Shown here piece after piece: positions 54,175-63,314 of a stretch of DNA of 64,000 bases. How positions within the stretch are numbered: position 1 is the first letter of the stretch; the number at the start of each line of letters is the position of its first letter. This stretch comes from Psychromonas sp. SP041 (GTDB taxonomy: Bacteria; Pseudomonadota; Gammaproteobacteria; Enterobacterales; Psychromonadaceae): the NCBI RefSeq assembly GCF_000470315.2, contig NZ_CBRF02000004.1, forward strand, positions 62,001-126,000, given 5' to 3'. Position numbers and translations under genes: made by a program. The notes beneath the pieces are model-generated. The model saw nothing but the letters and a program-made list of their open reading frames with translations, was not told the DNA's origin and did not search any database.

Positions 54175-57100
54175 ATGGCACAACAAGTCTATCAATTATT
54201 ACGTATTATTATTATCGATAGCTTTTGGAAAGGACAAGTTAACGAGTTAGATTTATCTGGTCATACTCAGCTTGAAGGGACTAATGGTGCGGGTAAAACA
54301 TCGTTAATGCGATTATTGCCTCTATTCTATGGAATGCGCCCAAGTGATATCGTGAGTAAGGTTGACCAAGCTAAGAATTTTGCTGATTATTACCTTCCAA
54401 GAGACTCGAGTATGTTGGTTTATGAATACCAACGTCCAGGCGGTCAAACATGTATGGCATTAGCCAGTTCAGATGGACGTGGCGTACAGTTTAAATTCAT
54501 TGATAGTGGTTTTGATAGTCATCTCTTTATTGGTGATAACCAAATTCCTTTAACTGTCTCTGAAGTAGAAAGAGTTTATCGCAACCTAGGCGTTGAGTGT
54601 TCAGTTTATTTAGGTGTTGATAAATATCGTCAAGTGATTCAAAACTTACGCAGTGGTCGTAAAGTTAAAGAAGTAAGACAACTACAAAACAGATTCTCTT
54701 TTAGTGACCTAGCAACACCTCATTTAGATAAAGTGGTTAACGGCACGATTGAAAAGAACCTGGATTTTGATGCGGTAAAACAAATGCTGGTGGCTATTGC
54801 TAGCGACCATATCGCAAGGTCAGTAGGTGAAGAAAAAGAGCAAATAACACTTAATAAGCAAGATATAAGCTTATGGTTAGCGGATATTCAAGCCAGTCGT
54901 TCTATTCAAAAAGTAAGTGATAAAATTGCACTGTGGCAAACGGACTTTACGCAGTTAGACAATTTATTAGTTAAATTACAACATTTGCATGCAGAAATGT
55001 TAGCTCATCAACAAACAATTTCTTCATTGCAAACGCAGCGTAGTGAGCAAAAATCTCAATTCAAAGATGAAATAACGACATTAGATAAACAGTTAAAAGA
55101 ACAAAGTAGTTTGTTACAAACTGAGATCAGTAAACTGTTGGCTAAAATAGAAGCCGATCAAAGTCGTATCGATTTATTAGATGACGATAAATTAAAATTC
55201 GACGATAACGATGCGGCTAGCTTTCAACTTCAAGCTGATAATGCACCTCGTTACCAACAAGCACTTAATGATGTTAATGAAATCATTGAAGCCTTTGAAG
55301 GTAACCTAAATAAAGTCCAATCTAAATTCGAATCTTTGCTACAAGCGTTAACCTTACAGAAAGTAAAAGATGAAGCGCGTAATAATGAACAAGTGGCAAA
55401 AGTGAAAGATCAAGCCAGTGTTCAGCTGTCTATTATCTCTGAGACTTACCAAGGTCAGTTAAGTAAATTAAATGAGCAATTAAACGAAAGCTATTTAAAA
55501 CTTAATATGGATCTACAGACCTTACAAAACCAGTTAAAAATGCTGGAGATGGAACAACAAAGCATTAAAGTCGATCCTGAGTTACAAGCTGAGATTGAGC
55601 TTAACCAACGTAATATGTCTGAAGTGAAAGATAACTTAAGCGATCTATTACAAGTACTCAGTAGTGATAACGAACAGTTAAATACATTCGATAAACAGCG
55701 TCTGTTATTATTAGATCAACATACTAAAAACAATCGCCAACTCGACAGTTCTAAAAAATCTCGCCAACAATTACAACTGCAATTATTACCTGAAGTAGAT
55801 TCACTTCAGCACTTCTTAACCAATGAAAGCCAAGCTGCGGGCTGGAAAGATAATATTGGGCGAGTCTTGTCTGCAGAGCAATTAGCACGCAAAGATTTAA
55901 CACCTCAATGGTTAGTGCAAGACTCTCCTCTTAGTTTATTTGGATTACAAATCGACTTGGACCAACTACAAGATAATGACTTGCAGCTGAATGAAAACGA
56001 GTTACGTGAGAAATTAAATGAAATCGAAGTAAAAATTACCACCTTGAATCAGCAGGGTGAAGCGTTAAGCACACAGTTAAGTGAACTTAATAAACAGATT
56101 AATAATCAACAACTGCTGATCAGTGAACGTAAGCAAAGCTTACAAAAAGCAGAATTGAAACGTGAGCAGTTTAAAACGCAACAAGAAAACCTCGACATTA
56201 AAAAGCAACGTTATTTAAAACAGGCTGCGTTAGCGTTTGAAGATAATATTAAAAAACTCAATACTAAAATTAAACAACAACAAGTTAAATTAGAAGAGTT
56301 TAAAGCGTTACAACAAGAACAACGTTTTGATCTTAACAATCAAATGCTAGATCAACGTATGGTGATTGAGTCTGACCGTGATAGCCAATTAGAGCAATTA
56401 GAAGAGCAATTAGCTTCTATTCTAGAGAGTGCTAAAACACGTCAAAAAGATTATAAACAACAACGTGATCAAGCCTTAGACAAGTTAGATCCAGATGGTG
56501 AAGTGGATAAACGTATTAAACAACGAGTTGAATTAACTGAACAGCTTGAAGCTTGTGCTGTTTGGGCGCGTAAAGCGCGTGAATACCAACAATTCATGAA
56601 TGAGCGTTATATTCATCGCGATCAACTGGTTGAACAGAATCAAAACCGTGAAGTGCAAAAGCGTGGTCTTGAAAACAACTTATCTGATGTCACCATTGAA
56701 AAAACTCATTTAATTAGCGAAAAGCAGAAGTTACATAAAAAAGTATCACAACAATTAAATGATGATGCTGATTTGTTGCTACAACTTGGTTTAGCACAGC
56801 GAGAGTGTGAGCAATATGGTATTGAAGCAATATTATCTGATACTGAACCTCATAATAATGCCGATTTAACCGTCACGTTCTGTGGTGATTGGATCAAACA
56901 ATTCAAAGTGATCGACAAACGCTTACAAAGCCAAATTACACAATTTAATACGGCCTTTGGTAAAAACAACGGTAATAGTGAACTGTATGAAAACTGGGTT
57001 AAGTTAGTGGCAGATAATGATATTTATAAAGGCGCACGTAGCTTATTTAAATATCAACATCCTATTGCAGATTTACTGAGTAGCGCCGTTCAAAAACAAA

Positions 57101-57990
57101 AAAATACGTATCAATTAGTGACGGTTAACGCCAATATGATCAATGAGTTTTATCAGCACATTGAACACTTTGCGCGTCGTATTAAAAGCATTGGCAAACA
57201 ATTATCAAGTAACGTGACCAAATTGGCACACTTTGAAGCATTAGCAGATATCAATGTGAATACCGTGATGAAGCAAGAAGAGCTTGATTACTGGGGACCG
57301 TTACAACAGTTTGCAAAGTTATTTGATAAGTATCGTGATGATCTACGTGAAGGCGTCGGTGATATCCCAGACGACTTAATCGTGGCAATGCAAAAACTGT
57401 CTGCTTATTTACCAAGTGATGGCTTTGCATTAGCGCATCATCAGTTGTTTGATATTGAGTTTACTATCTCTGAAAAAGGGCAGTTAAAGCATGCTCGTAA
57501 TGCTAGACAACTTAAAAAGATCAGCTCGACAGGGTTATCCTATTTAGCGATGTTGTCTTTATATGCTGGCATATTAGGCATGTTAAGAGGCGAGAGTGAT
57601 ACACAAACACAAATCATTCTACCGGTAGATGAATTAGGTGAGCTAGCCGCAGAGAATATCGATCTACTATTAACGATGTTTAATGATAATGCGATTACCA
57701 TGTTATCGGCTTCTCCTTCAACGGATCGCCATATATTGTCGTTATATCAACGTCATTATAAAATCAAAGACAATAAGATTTTCCATGCGCATATTCCAAC
57801 GTCGCGTTTAGATGAATTACTATTAAAACGTAAGCAAGTATCTGACACATTAAATGCAGAGTCATTAGCTGTTGAATCAGTGGAAAAAGCTTCTTTACAC
57901 TTGGATGTTGAAGAAACAAATAATAGTGAAGAAACAAATAATACGGCAATGACTACTGAAACAACACAGACGGAGAGCCAAGATGTTTAA
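54175..57990 (+). CDS. SMC-like condensin ATPase, MksB/JetC-like
   Basis: The 1271-residue ATPase has Walker A GTNGAGKT at 35-42, long coiled coils at ~260-540 and ~610-900, and a short globular hinge-like part between them (~545-605). The C-terminal head has a signature-like SSTGLSYL at 1117-1124 and Walker B PVDELG with Asp1152/Glu1153. This is the architecture of MukB/MksB/JetC. The N-terminus is unlike MukB as I know it. With two small partners and a TOPRIM protein downstream it fits Mks/Wadjet, which recognises and cleaves circular plasmids. The C-terminal ~50 residues are Glu/Thr-rich and disordered. It overlaps the next gene by 8 bp. Confidence 0.78.
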   Translation: MAQQVYQLLRIIIIDSFWKGQVNELDLSGHTQLEGTNGAGKTSLMRLLPLFYGMRPSDIVSKVDQAKNFADYYLPRDSSMLVYEYQRPGGQTCMALASSDGRGVQFKFIDSGFDSHLFIGDNQIPLTVSEVERVYRNLGVECSVYLGVDKYRQVIQNLRSGRKVKEVRQLQNRFSFSDLATPHLDKVVNGTIEKNLDFDAVKQMLVAIASDHIARSVGEEKEQITLNKQDISLWLADIQASRSIQKVSDKIALWQTDFTQLDNLLVKLQHLHAEMLAHQQTISSLQTQRSEQKSQFKDEITTLDKQLKEQSSLLQTEISKLLAKIEADQSRIDLLDDDKLKFDDNDAASFQLQADNAPRYQQALNDVNEIIEAFEGNLNKVQSKFESLLQALTLQKVKDEARNNEQVAKVKDQASVQLSIISETYQGQLSKLNEQLNESYLKLNMDLQTLQNQLKMLEMEQQSIKVDPELQAEIELNQRNMSEVKDNLSDLLQVLSSDNEQLNTFDKQRLLLLDQHTKNNRQLDSSKKSRQQLQLQLLPEVDSLQHFLTNESQAAGWKDNIGRVLSAEQLARKDLTPQWLVQDSPLSLFGLQIDLDQLQDNDLQLNENELREKLNEIEVKITTLNQQGEALSTQLSELNKQINNQQLLISERKQSLQKAELKREQFKTQQENLDIKKQRYLKQAALAFEDNIKKLNTKIKQQQVKLEEFKALQQEQRFDLNNQMLDQRMVIESDRDSQLEQLEEQLASILESAKTRQKDYKQQRDQALDKLDPDGEVDKRIKQRVELTEQLEACAVWARKAREYQQFMNERYIHRDQLVEQNQNREVQKRGLENNLSDVTIEKTHLISEKQKLHKKVSQQLNDDADLLLQLGLAQRECEQYGIEAILSDTEPHNNADLTVTFCGDWIKQFKVIDKRLQSQITQFNTAFGKNNGNSELYENWVKLVADNDIYKGARSLFKYQHPIADLLSSAVQKQKNTYQLVTVNANMINEFYQHIEHFARRIKSIGKQLSSNVTKLAHFEALADINVNTVMKQEELDYWGPLQQFAKLFDKYRDDLREGVGDIPDDLIVAMQKLSAYLPSDGFALAHHQLFDIEFTISEKGQLKHARNARQLKKISSTGLSYLAMLSLYAGILGMLRGESDTQTQIILPVDELGELAAENIDLLLTMFNDNAITMLSASPSTDRHILSLYQRHYKIKDNKIFHAHIPTSRLDELLLKRKQVSDTLNAESLAVESVEKASLHLDVEETNNSEETNNTAMTTETTQTESQDV

Positions 57991-58606
57991 ACAAACAGTA
58001 CAACACTTACTGACTGGTGCCGTTATTTGTGAAACAGGCTTTGCAGACGAATACTTGTTTTTACAAGCCCAATCGAATCAAGATCGTGTCACGGATTTTT
58101 TATCAAATCTAGACCGTCAATTAACTTATTTAGACAGTGCAGATGCTTTCTATTGCACTTTCAATGAAGTGGACAGTAATAACACTGCTGAACTCAGTGC
58201 TTTGTTTACTGATATCAGAGGCATGTTTCGCCCATTAGTTGAATTTTTAGAGCTAATTTTAACGGCCAGTCAAACAGATTTACCTATTCATGCTAAATCT
58301 ATCATCAACATTAATGATTTATTTGACCCTTTTGAACATGATCAAACGCTACGTGAACAGTTACGTCATTTAACGGCCATCAAACCTTTTAAAACCAATA
58401 AACTGGAAAGCCGCGAACAGTTAGTGTTTGTCTTTCATAAATTAGAAGAGTTAGGCTACTTCGTACGTAAAAATACGGGTAGTAGTCGTTACTTTGCAAC
58501 GGCGCGTTTTGACTTAGTGTATTTGCTTATCGAGTTTTTAAATGATTCTGAACGTATTGAATTACCAGAAACAGTAGAGCAACAACAAGAAGAGTTATTG
58601 TTCTAA
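57983..58606 (+). CDS. MksE/JetB-like condensin accessory protein
   Basis: The 207-residue protein looks like tandem winged-helix folds. The last ~70 residues (LESREQLVFVFHKLEELGYFVRKNT, read as two segments) resemble a wHTH with a beta wing, FATARFDLVYLL. Size and position after an SMC gene match MksE/JetB (KITE-type) subunits that dimerise and bind the kleisin. The assignment rests mainly on context. The start overlaps the SMC gene by 8 bp and the stop overlaps the next start (TAATG), so the genes are translationally coupled. Confidence 0.6.
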   Translation: MFKQTVQHLLTGAVICETGFADEYLFLQAQSNQDRVTDFLSNLDRQLTYLDSADAFYCTFNEVDSNNTAELSALFTDIRGMFRPLVEFLELILTASQTDLPIHAKSIININDLFDPFEHDQTLREQLRHLTAIKPFKTNKLESREQLVFVFHKLEELGYFVRKNTGSSRYFATARFDLVYLLIEFLNDSERIELPETVEQQQEELLF

Positions 58607-59847
58607 TGGCCGGTTATGATACAAAAGATGTTGCTGAATTATTACGTCAACTAGGCAGTAATGATCAATTATTAGCAGAAGCTTATGTTTTTGGCTCAGT
58701 GCAAGGTGATGGTGACGATGCTCGTAAAATAGCGGCATTACATAAAAAGTCATTACTTAGACCTGATGATGAGCCGGGTGATTACCGAGTGAGTGCTGAA
58801 CTTAAGCGTATGCTTAATCGTTTAATGCGTAAACAAAGCAGTTACCGTCAGCTAACCGATATGGGTAAGGTCATTGATGTTTTAGAAGATACGGTGAATG
58901 ATTACCGACTGTCAGTGATTGGCGACCAGCAAGATGATGCTGAATATTACTTAGATCAGTTAGACGATCTCTTATATGAAGCGAAAGATAATCTAAACGT
59001 TAGCTTAGATAATATGCATTATGCGATTTCTAGTCAGTTTGGTTTTGTGTCGACCATCAGCGCTAAAGTCCGTGAAAATGAACGCGCGTTAACCTATGCA
59101 CAAAAACTATTAACTGAGTTACAACAGATAGACCCTGAAACCTGTTACGAGTGGATGAATTGGGCTTGTCCTGTTGAATTAGCACGTAAAATTAGTGGCT
59201 TTATTTACTGGTTTAATCAAACGTTACCTCGATTGCGTTTTATCATTGATAGTATGCGCCTTAGCTTATTCAAATTAAGACGCGATGAAAAACAGGCAAG
59301 TTTATTGCGTAATATGGCGCGATACTTAAATAAGCATCCTGAATTTGAAATTAATGAGACGATCTTCGAAGACAAAGCCTTGCCTAAATCGCTACGATTT
59401 GCAGCGCCTATGCCGATTAAGTCTTATATTAATGTTAAAGAAACTGCGCATGAGCAAGCTTTAATAGAAATAGTGCAATCATTACGCAAGCTTAATAGCG
59501 TGACTAAACCTTCCGCGCGTGAAACGTCTTCCGTTGAAGTTTTAGACAATGTACCAATGAGCTTTAGCTATGATTACTTTGAAGAACAAACTGAACGCTT
59601 ATTTGAACTCGCGATCACGACTAACGAGGCTGTTTCTGCAGTGAGTTATTGGCAAGAAGCATTACCTGAATGGCATCGTGAAAAGCAACATATAGAACCT
59701 GTTGCGTGGGTTGAGTTAGTGTTTAGTAGTTACTGTAAGCTAACCAATGCCCAACAAGCATTGATTGATATAAAGCCCAAAGGAAAACAGTTAGCCGGTA
59801 TCTCTCATAACTGGTCTTATAGTGACATTGTAGTAAAAGTGAACTAA
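58606..59847 (+). CDS. MksF/JetA-like kleisin candidate
   Basis: The 413-residue, mostly helical protein starts DTKDVAELLRQLGSNDQLL. It has a winged-helix-like N-terminal part (~1-85) with YRVSAELKRMLNRLM, a long helical middle (~100-260) and a C-terminal domain ending SYSDIVVKV. Size, order and helical content fit the kleisin subunit (MksF/JetA/MukF role), but no motif proves it. It shares the TAATG junction with the gene before, and the TOPRIM gene starts 2 bp after its stop. Confidence 0.58.
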   Translation: MAGYDTKDVAELLRQLGSNDQLLAEAYVFGSVQGDGDDARKIAALHKKSLLRPDDEPGDYRVSAELKRMLNRLMRKQSSYRQLTDMGKVIDVLEDTVNDYRLSVIGDQQDDAEYYLDQLDDLLYEAKDNLNVSLDNMHYAISSQFGFVSTISAKVRENERALTYAQKLLTELQQIDPETCYEWMNWACPVELARKISGFIYWFNQTLPRLRFIIDSMRLSLFKLRRDEKQASLLRNMARYLNKHPEFEINETIFEDKALPKSLRFAAPMPIKSYINVKETAHEQALIEIVQSLRKLNSVTKPSARETSSVEVLDNVPMSFSYDYFEEQTERLFELAITTNEAVSAVSYWQEALPEWHREKQHIEPVAWVELVFSSYCKLTNAQQALIDIKPKGKQLAGISHNWSYSDIVVKVN

Positions 59848-59849
59848 CG

Positions 59850-60743
59850 ATGAACGGTCATCATTTTAATAAAATACAATACAACTTCTTTGCTAAACAC
59901 CTTAAAGCTGACCTTGGCAATGTTAAGATGGCCAAAAGTTGTCAATGGCTGGTTGATGCGCATCGAATTGGGCGCATTGTTAATGGCTATTGGCTTTATA
60001 CTGAAAAAGACAGAGCAGCAATAATTCAATTAGTTAAGTCACAATTAAATGTTGATCTCCTTTTTGATGCTTACCCTGAACAGCAATCTAGAATAGAGGT
60101 TGCTGCCTACCATAATGATGAAAAAGCCAATGCACTGGCTGTTAGTAAAGATTTTGTATTAGTTAATTCATTGAACACCTTACACATTAATTCAAAAAGC
60201 TTAGATATTAATGCGTTTTCATCACTGGGTATTTATATCAATGCGAATAAGATAGAGACCATAGAGCATAAACACATTGTGTTGGTTGAAAATCTGGCGG
60301 TGATGGCCAATTTAAATAAGCTCGTGTTAATGGATAATGCGAAACACTTAGTGAATGCTCTATGGGTTTACCGTGGAGACGTAAAGCGAGAACAAAGTAC
60401 GGGTCGTGCTTATGATTTCTTTAGACGCTTTAAAGGATCTCATCAATTATTATGCTTTGCTGACGTTGACCCTGAAGGTATTAAGATTGCTATCACCAGT
60501 GGTGCATCTGCCATTTTATCGCCTAACGCCCATGCTTTGATAAACTTTAATGTAGGTGGACATGATTTCGACTATTTTAAACAATCCACTGCTAAGCAAT
60601 ACTTGATGAATAAAAGTAATCAAGGTGATTTCCCATTAGAACTTGATAAGTTATTTACAGCGATGTCAGCACAAAGACAAACGATTAAACAAGAGCATAT
60701 ATTAGCTCACCAAATACCTTTGTCGGTATTTACATTAGATTAA
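59850..60743 (+). CDS. TOPRIM-domain nuclease subunit, MksG/JetD-like
   Basis: In this 297-residue protein, residues ~1-75 look like a winged helix (FFAKHLKADLG; YWLYTEKDRAAI). The TOPRIM core has the catalytic Glu147 in LVENLAVM and Asp205/Asp207 in FADVDPEGIKIA. This is the topoisomerase-VI-A-like fold that makes JetD/MksG the nuclease of Wadjet/Mks systems. It is shorter than classical JetD (about 390-400 residues). It lies 2 bp after the kleisin-like gene, last in the operon, followed by short tandem repeats. Confidence 0.68.
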   Translation: MNGHHFNKIQYNFFAKHLKADLGNVKMAKSCQWLVDAHRIGRIVNGYWLYTEKDRAAIIQLVKSQLNVDLLFDAYPEQQSRIEVAAYHNDEKANALAVSKDFVLVNSLNTLHINSKSLDINAFSSLGIYINANKIETIEHKHIVLVENLAVMANLNKLVLMDNAKHLVNALWVYRGDVKREQSTGRAYDFFRRFKGSHQLLCFADVDPEGIKIAITSGASAILSPNAHALINFNVGGHDFDYFKQSTAKQYLMNKSNQGDFPLELDKLFTAMSAQRQTIKQEHILAHQIPLSVFTLD

Positions 60744-60744
60744 A

Positions 60745-60792
60745 TACATCATTAACTAATTACATCATTAACCAGTTACATCATTAACCAAC
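60745..60792 (+). repeat. 16-bp tandem repeat, three copies
   Basis: Units TACATCATTAACTAAT, TACATCATTAACCAGT and TACATCATTAACCAAC follow each other directly after the Mks/Wadjet-like operon. No spacers are present, so it is not a CRISPR. Confidence 0.85.
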
Positions 60793-60936
60793 AATTAAAA
60801 ATGGCGAAGACTTGTTAGTAAAAAATCACTAATGAAGTCTCTGCACATATCGTAAACATTAATTTATAAACTCTTATTTATCTTTTATTTAATTTATAAT
60901 TAAGATAAAAAGAATCAATATTTAAAAGGAAAGAAA

Positions 60937-61416
60937 ATGCAAATAGCTAAAAATAGCGTCGTCGAATTTCACTATCGTCTTACTGAAGGCACTGAACTAT
61001 TAGAAGATAGTGCAGGTAATAACCCATTGATTTATCTTCACGGTGCTGGTGGTTTATTTGAAAAAATGGAATTAGGATTTGTTGACAAAACAGTGGGTGA
61101 TAAATTTGAAGTGACATTAACGCCACAAGAATCATACGGTGAACGCCGTGAAGGTGCTTTACAACGTATTCCACTTAAGCATTTACAAGGTGCTAAAAAA
61201 TGGACTGCAGGTATGACGGCGGTTGTTGAATCTAACCAAGGTAAGCAAGAAGTCACACTTATTAAAGTAGGGCGCTTCAATGCTGATTGTGATTTAAACC
61301 ATCCTTTTGCAGGTAAAACATTAACCTTCAATATTGAAGTAGTGAGTGTTCGTGCTGCAACTGAAGACGAGTTATCACACGGTCATGCACATGCTAAAGG
61401 TGGTTGTGGTCATTAA
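60937..61416 (+). CDS. SlyD-like FKBP-type peptidyl-prolyl isomerase
   Basis: The 159-residue cytoplasmic FKBP starts IAKNSVVEFHYRL. It has the two-part FKBP fold (GLFEKMELGFVDKTVGDKF, then the IF chaperone domain, then HPFAGKTLTFNIEVV) and a short His/Cys metal-binding tail (HGHAHAKGGCGH), as in SlyD. Probable roles are prolyl isomerisation, chaperone activity and nickel delivery. It could also be the related SlpA/FklB, but the tail favours SlyD. A strong AAAGGAAAG ribosome site precedes ATG 60937. Confidence 0.88.
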   Translation: MQIAKNSVVEFHYRLTEGTELLEDSAGNNPLIYLHGAGGLFEKMELGFVDKTVGDKFEVTLTPQESYGERREGALQRIPLKHLQGAKKWTAGMTAVVESNQGKQEVTLIKVGRFNADCDLNHPFAGKTLTFNIEVVSVRAATEDELSHGHAHAKGGCGH

Positions 61417-61439
61417 TCGTCTTAACAAATAGTAGATAA

Positions 61440-61481
61440 GTGTCAATTTGAATAGGCTGTATAGCACGTTCAAATTGACAC
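61440..61481 (+). terminator. Terminator-like hairpin after the slyD-like gene
   Basis: GTGTCAATTTGAA pairs perfectly (13 bp) with TTCAAATTGACAC around a 16-base loop, followed by a pyrimidine-rich tail (CTGTTCTTTCT). Confidence 0.65.
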
Positions 61482-61524
61482 CTGTTCTTTCTACTTTGCT
61501 CTCGAATATTTTAGGAATCTTTAT

Positions 61525-61752
61525 ATGAAGCGTATTACTTTATTTTCTATGGCTAATTGCCCTCACTGCAAAACAGCAAAGCAATATCTTGAACAGCAAA
61601 AAATAGCGTTTAGATTAGTGGATGTTAAAAGCCCTGCAGGGCAAAAAGAGTTTGCTAAAACCGGCTACCGAGGTGTACCTGTGTTAAAGGTAGGCGATCA
61701 ATTATTAAATGGGTTTAGCGTAAAAGGATTTAATAATTTATATAAAGAATAA
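61525..61752 (+). CDS. Glutaredoxin family protein
   Basis: The 75-residue single-domain glutaredoxin has the active site CPHC near residue 12 and the cis-proline segment YRGVPVLKVGDQLLNGFS. It begins RITLFSMANCPHCKTAKQYL. It is likely a cytoplasmic thiol-disulfide reductase of the NrdH/GrxC size class; the exact partner is unknown. It lies 108 bp after the slyD-like gene, separated by a hairpin. Confidence 0.9.
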   Translation: MKRITLFSMANCPHCKTAKQYLEQQKIAFRLVDVKSPAGQKEFAKTGYRGVPVLKVGDQLLNGFSVKGFNNLYKE

Positions 61753-62371
61753 TACTTTAGTGAGGCTTAATGGTATCACTAAGTTTCATTGTCATTCTTA
61801 GTAAGTGATATTCACTAGTAAGACGCTTCCAATAGCGATTACTCTAGTATTTCAAATACGAAATAATGTTTATATATCCACTAATATTGATAACTTAGCC
61901 TTTAATTCAGTTTCTGAATTAAAGCCGTTATCTATTGATGGTTTCTATTTTAGTGTTTAATCATTATTCACTATAATCAATCATGCGCGCCACAAGAATA
62001 CACCGACTTAATACTTCCTTTAGTTTACCTTTCTATTTTTATAGATCACCTCACATCAATCTCTTTGCATAGCGATTTTTACTCATTTTTTATCTTTCTC
62101 AATGAGTTTCAATTACCTTTTTCGCTTACCTGACATTAATTAAAATAATTAATGATTTTCTATGACTTTTTAATTAAATTTTTGTTGCTAGATTTTTAAT
62201 TAATGCTTACTCTCAGGAATAATTTTTTGAAACTAATTTATTGATTATTTTAATGATCTCATTGGACTATTTTAATATTCGAATTAGTATTAAATCGACA
62301 TGATTTTTATAATTAGTTTTTTATGTGTTTTTACAATAGATAGTCGTTTGTAATTGTTTAATGGAGTCATT
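61753..62371. other. Intergenic region, no gene
   Basis: About 620 bp, very AT-rich. It holds a short dyad just after the glutaredoxin gene (TTAGTGA and TCACTAA near 61755-61781, a possible weak terminator) and presumably the promoter of the AraC-type gene. Nothing else is recognised. Confidence 0.5.
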
Positions 62372-63151
62372 ATGAAACCACCTGACCCAGGACCTGTCCG
62401 TCCCGTTGAAGTTATTACTTTACCCAATGAAGTACAACAGCATGATCACGATCATCATCAGTTAGTGATTGCATTAAAAGGCTATTCTGAATTTAGTATT
62501 GAGGGACTACAAAACCTAATCGTACCTGGACAGGGGTGTATTGTAACGGCTTCATCTGGCCATGCATTCAACGGTATTGGAGAGTCTGAAATATTAACGT
62601 TAAACCTACCTAATCAAAGCAGTTTAGATAAATATACCCACGAACGTATTGAGCCTATTTTTAACAATAATCATTATTTTAAAATCGATAATCAGTTTCA
62701 ATGTTTATTACAGTTACTCGTTAAAGAAATCCGTCAATCACCTGATGATTTATTGGTCACTGATGCCTGTAAAAACACTATTATTGCTTTACTACAGCGT
62801 CACGTTAATACTGAATATCCTCAGAAGCTAATACCAAGAAGTAGAATCAATATGGCGATTATTGATAATTTCATTATTCAGCAAATTTCTACTAAAATTA
62901 CAGTCGCTCAGTTAGCGGGCTGTGTCTTCTTAGGTGAAAGCCAATTTCACCTTCTTTTCAAGCAACAAGTTGGTCTAACTCCTCATCAATATATATTGCA
63001 GATGCGTTTTAATTTGGCTAAAGAGTTATTAGAAGATAATTCGTTAACCTTAGCTTCAATCGCTAGCGCGAGTGGCTTTGCAAACCAAAGTAGCTTTACG
63101 CATAGTTTTACAAAGCTACAAGGCACTTCTCCTTCCAAGTTTCGCCATTAA
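62372..63151 (+). CDS. AraC-family regulator, probable proline-utilisation activator (PutR-like)
   Basis: The 259-residue protein has an N-terminal cupin-type effector domain with a His-rich strand (VQQHDHDHHQLVIALKGYSE, shown in part) and a C-terminal double HTH (~165-259): SRINMAIIDNFI, VAQLAGCVFLGESQFHLLFK, then VGLTPHQYILQMRFNLAKEL and ASGFANQSSFTHSFTKLQG. The ATG at 62372 has GGAG upstream; a TTG at 62354 is also in frame. It lies directly before putA on the same strand. In Vibrio an AraC-type PutR activates putAP together with CRP, so the same role is inferred here. Confidence 0.82.
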   Translation: MKPPDPGPVRPVEVITLPNEVQQHDHDHHQLVIALKGYSEFSIEGLQNLIVPGQGCIVTASSGHAFNGIGESEILTLNLPNQSSLDKYTHERIEPIFNNNHYFKIDNQFQCLLQLLVKEIRQSPDDLLVTDACKNTIIALLQRHVNTEYPQKLIPRSRINMAIIDNFIIQQISTKITVAQLAGCVFLGESQFHLLFKQQVGLTPHQYILQMRFNLAKELLEDNSLTLASIASASGFANQSSFTHSFTKLQGTSPSKFRH

Positions 63152-63157
63152 TCTTTA

Positions 63158-63173
63158 TGTGACGTTTGTCACA
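63158..63173 (+). promoter_or_regulatory. Consensus CRP binding site upstream of putA
   Basis: TGTGA-CGTTTG-TCACA is an exact match to the CRP consensus TGTGA-N6-TCACA. It lies 142 bp before the putA start and 7 bp after the stop of the AraC-type gene. Control of putA by cAMP-CRP is inferred, in line with Vibrio put genes. Confidence 0.75.
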
Positions 63174-63314
63174 TAAAAAATCTCATCGTACTTTTAGACA
63201 TATCAATCGTAGTTTTTGATAAGAAATTCTATTCAATTAGAAATACTATCGAAAATTAGTCATATTTATTTAACATAGCCTTAACCAATGCTATGACTTT
63301 TAGGAGAATTGCTT

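Noticed and set aside
54175-60743. Reading the SMC operon as the housekeeping MukBEF.
   Set aside because: The N-terminus does not look like MukB, the order is SMC first rather than F-E-B, and a fourth TOPRIM gene is present, which MukBEF lacks.
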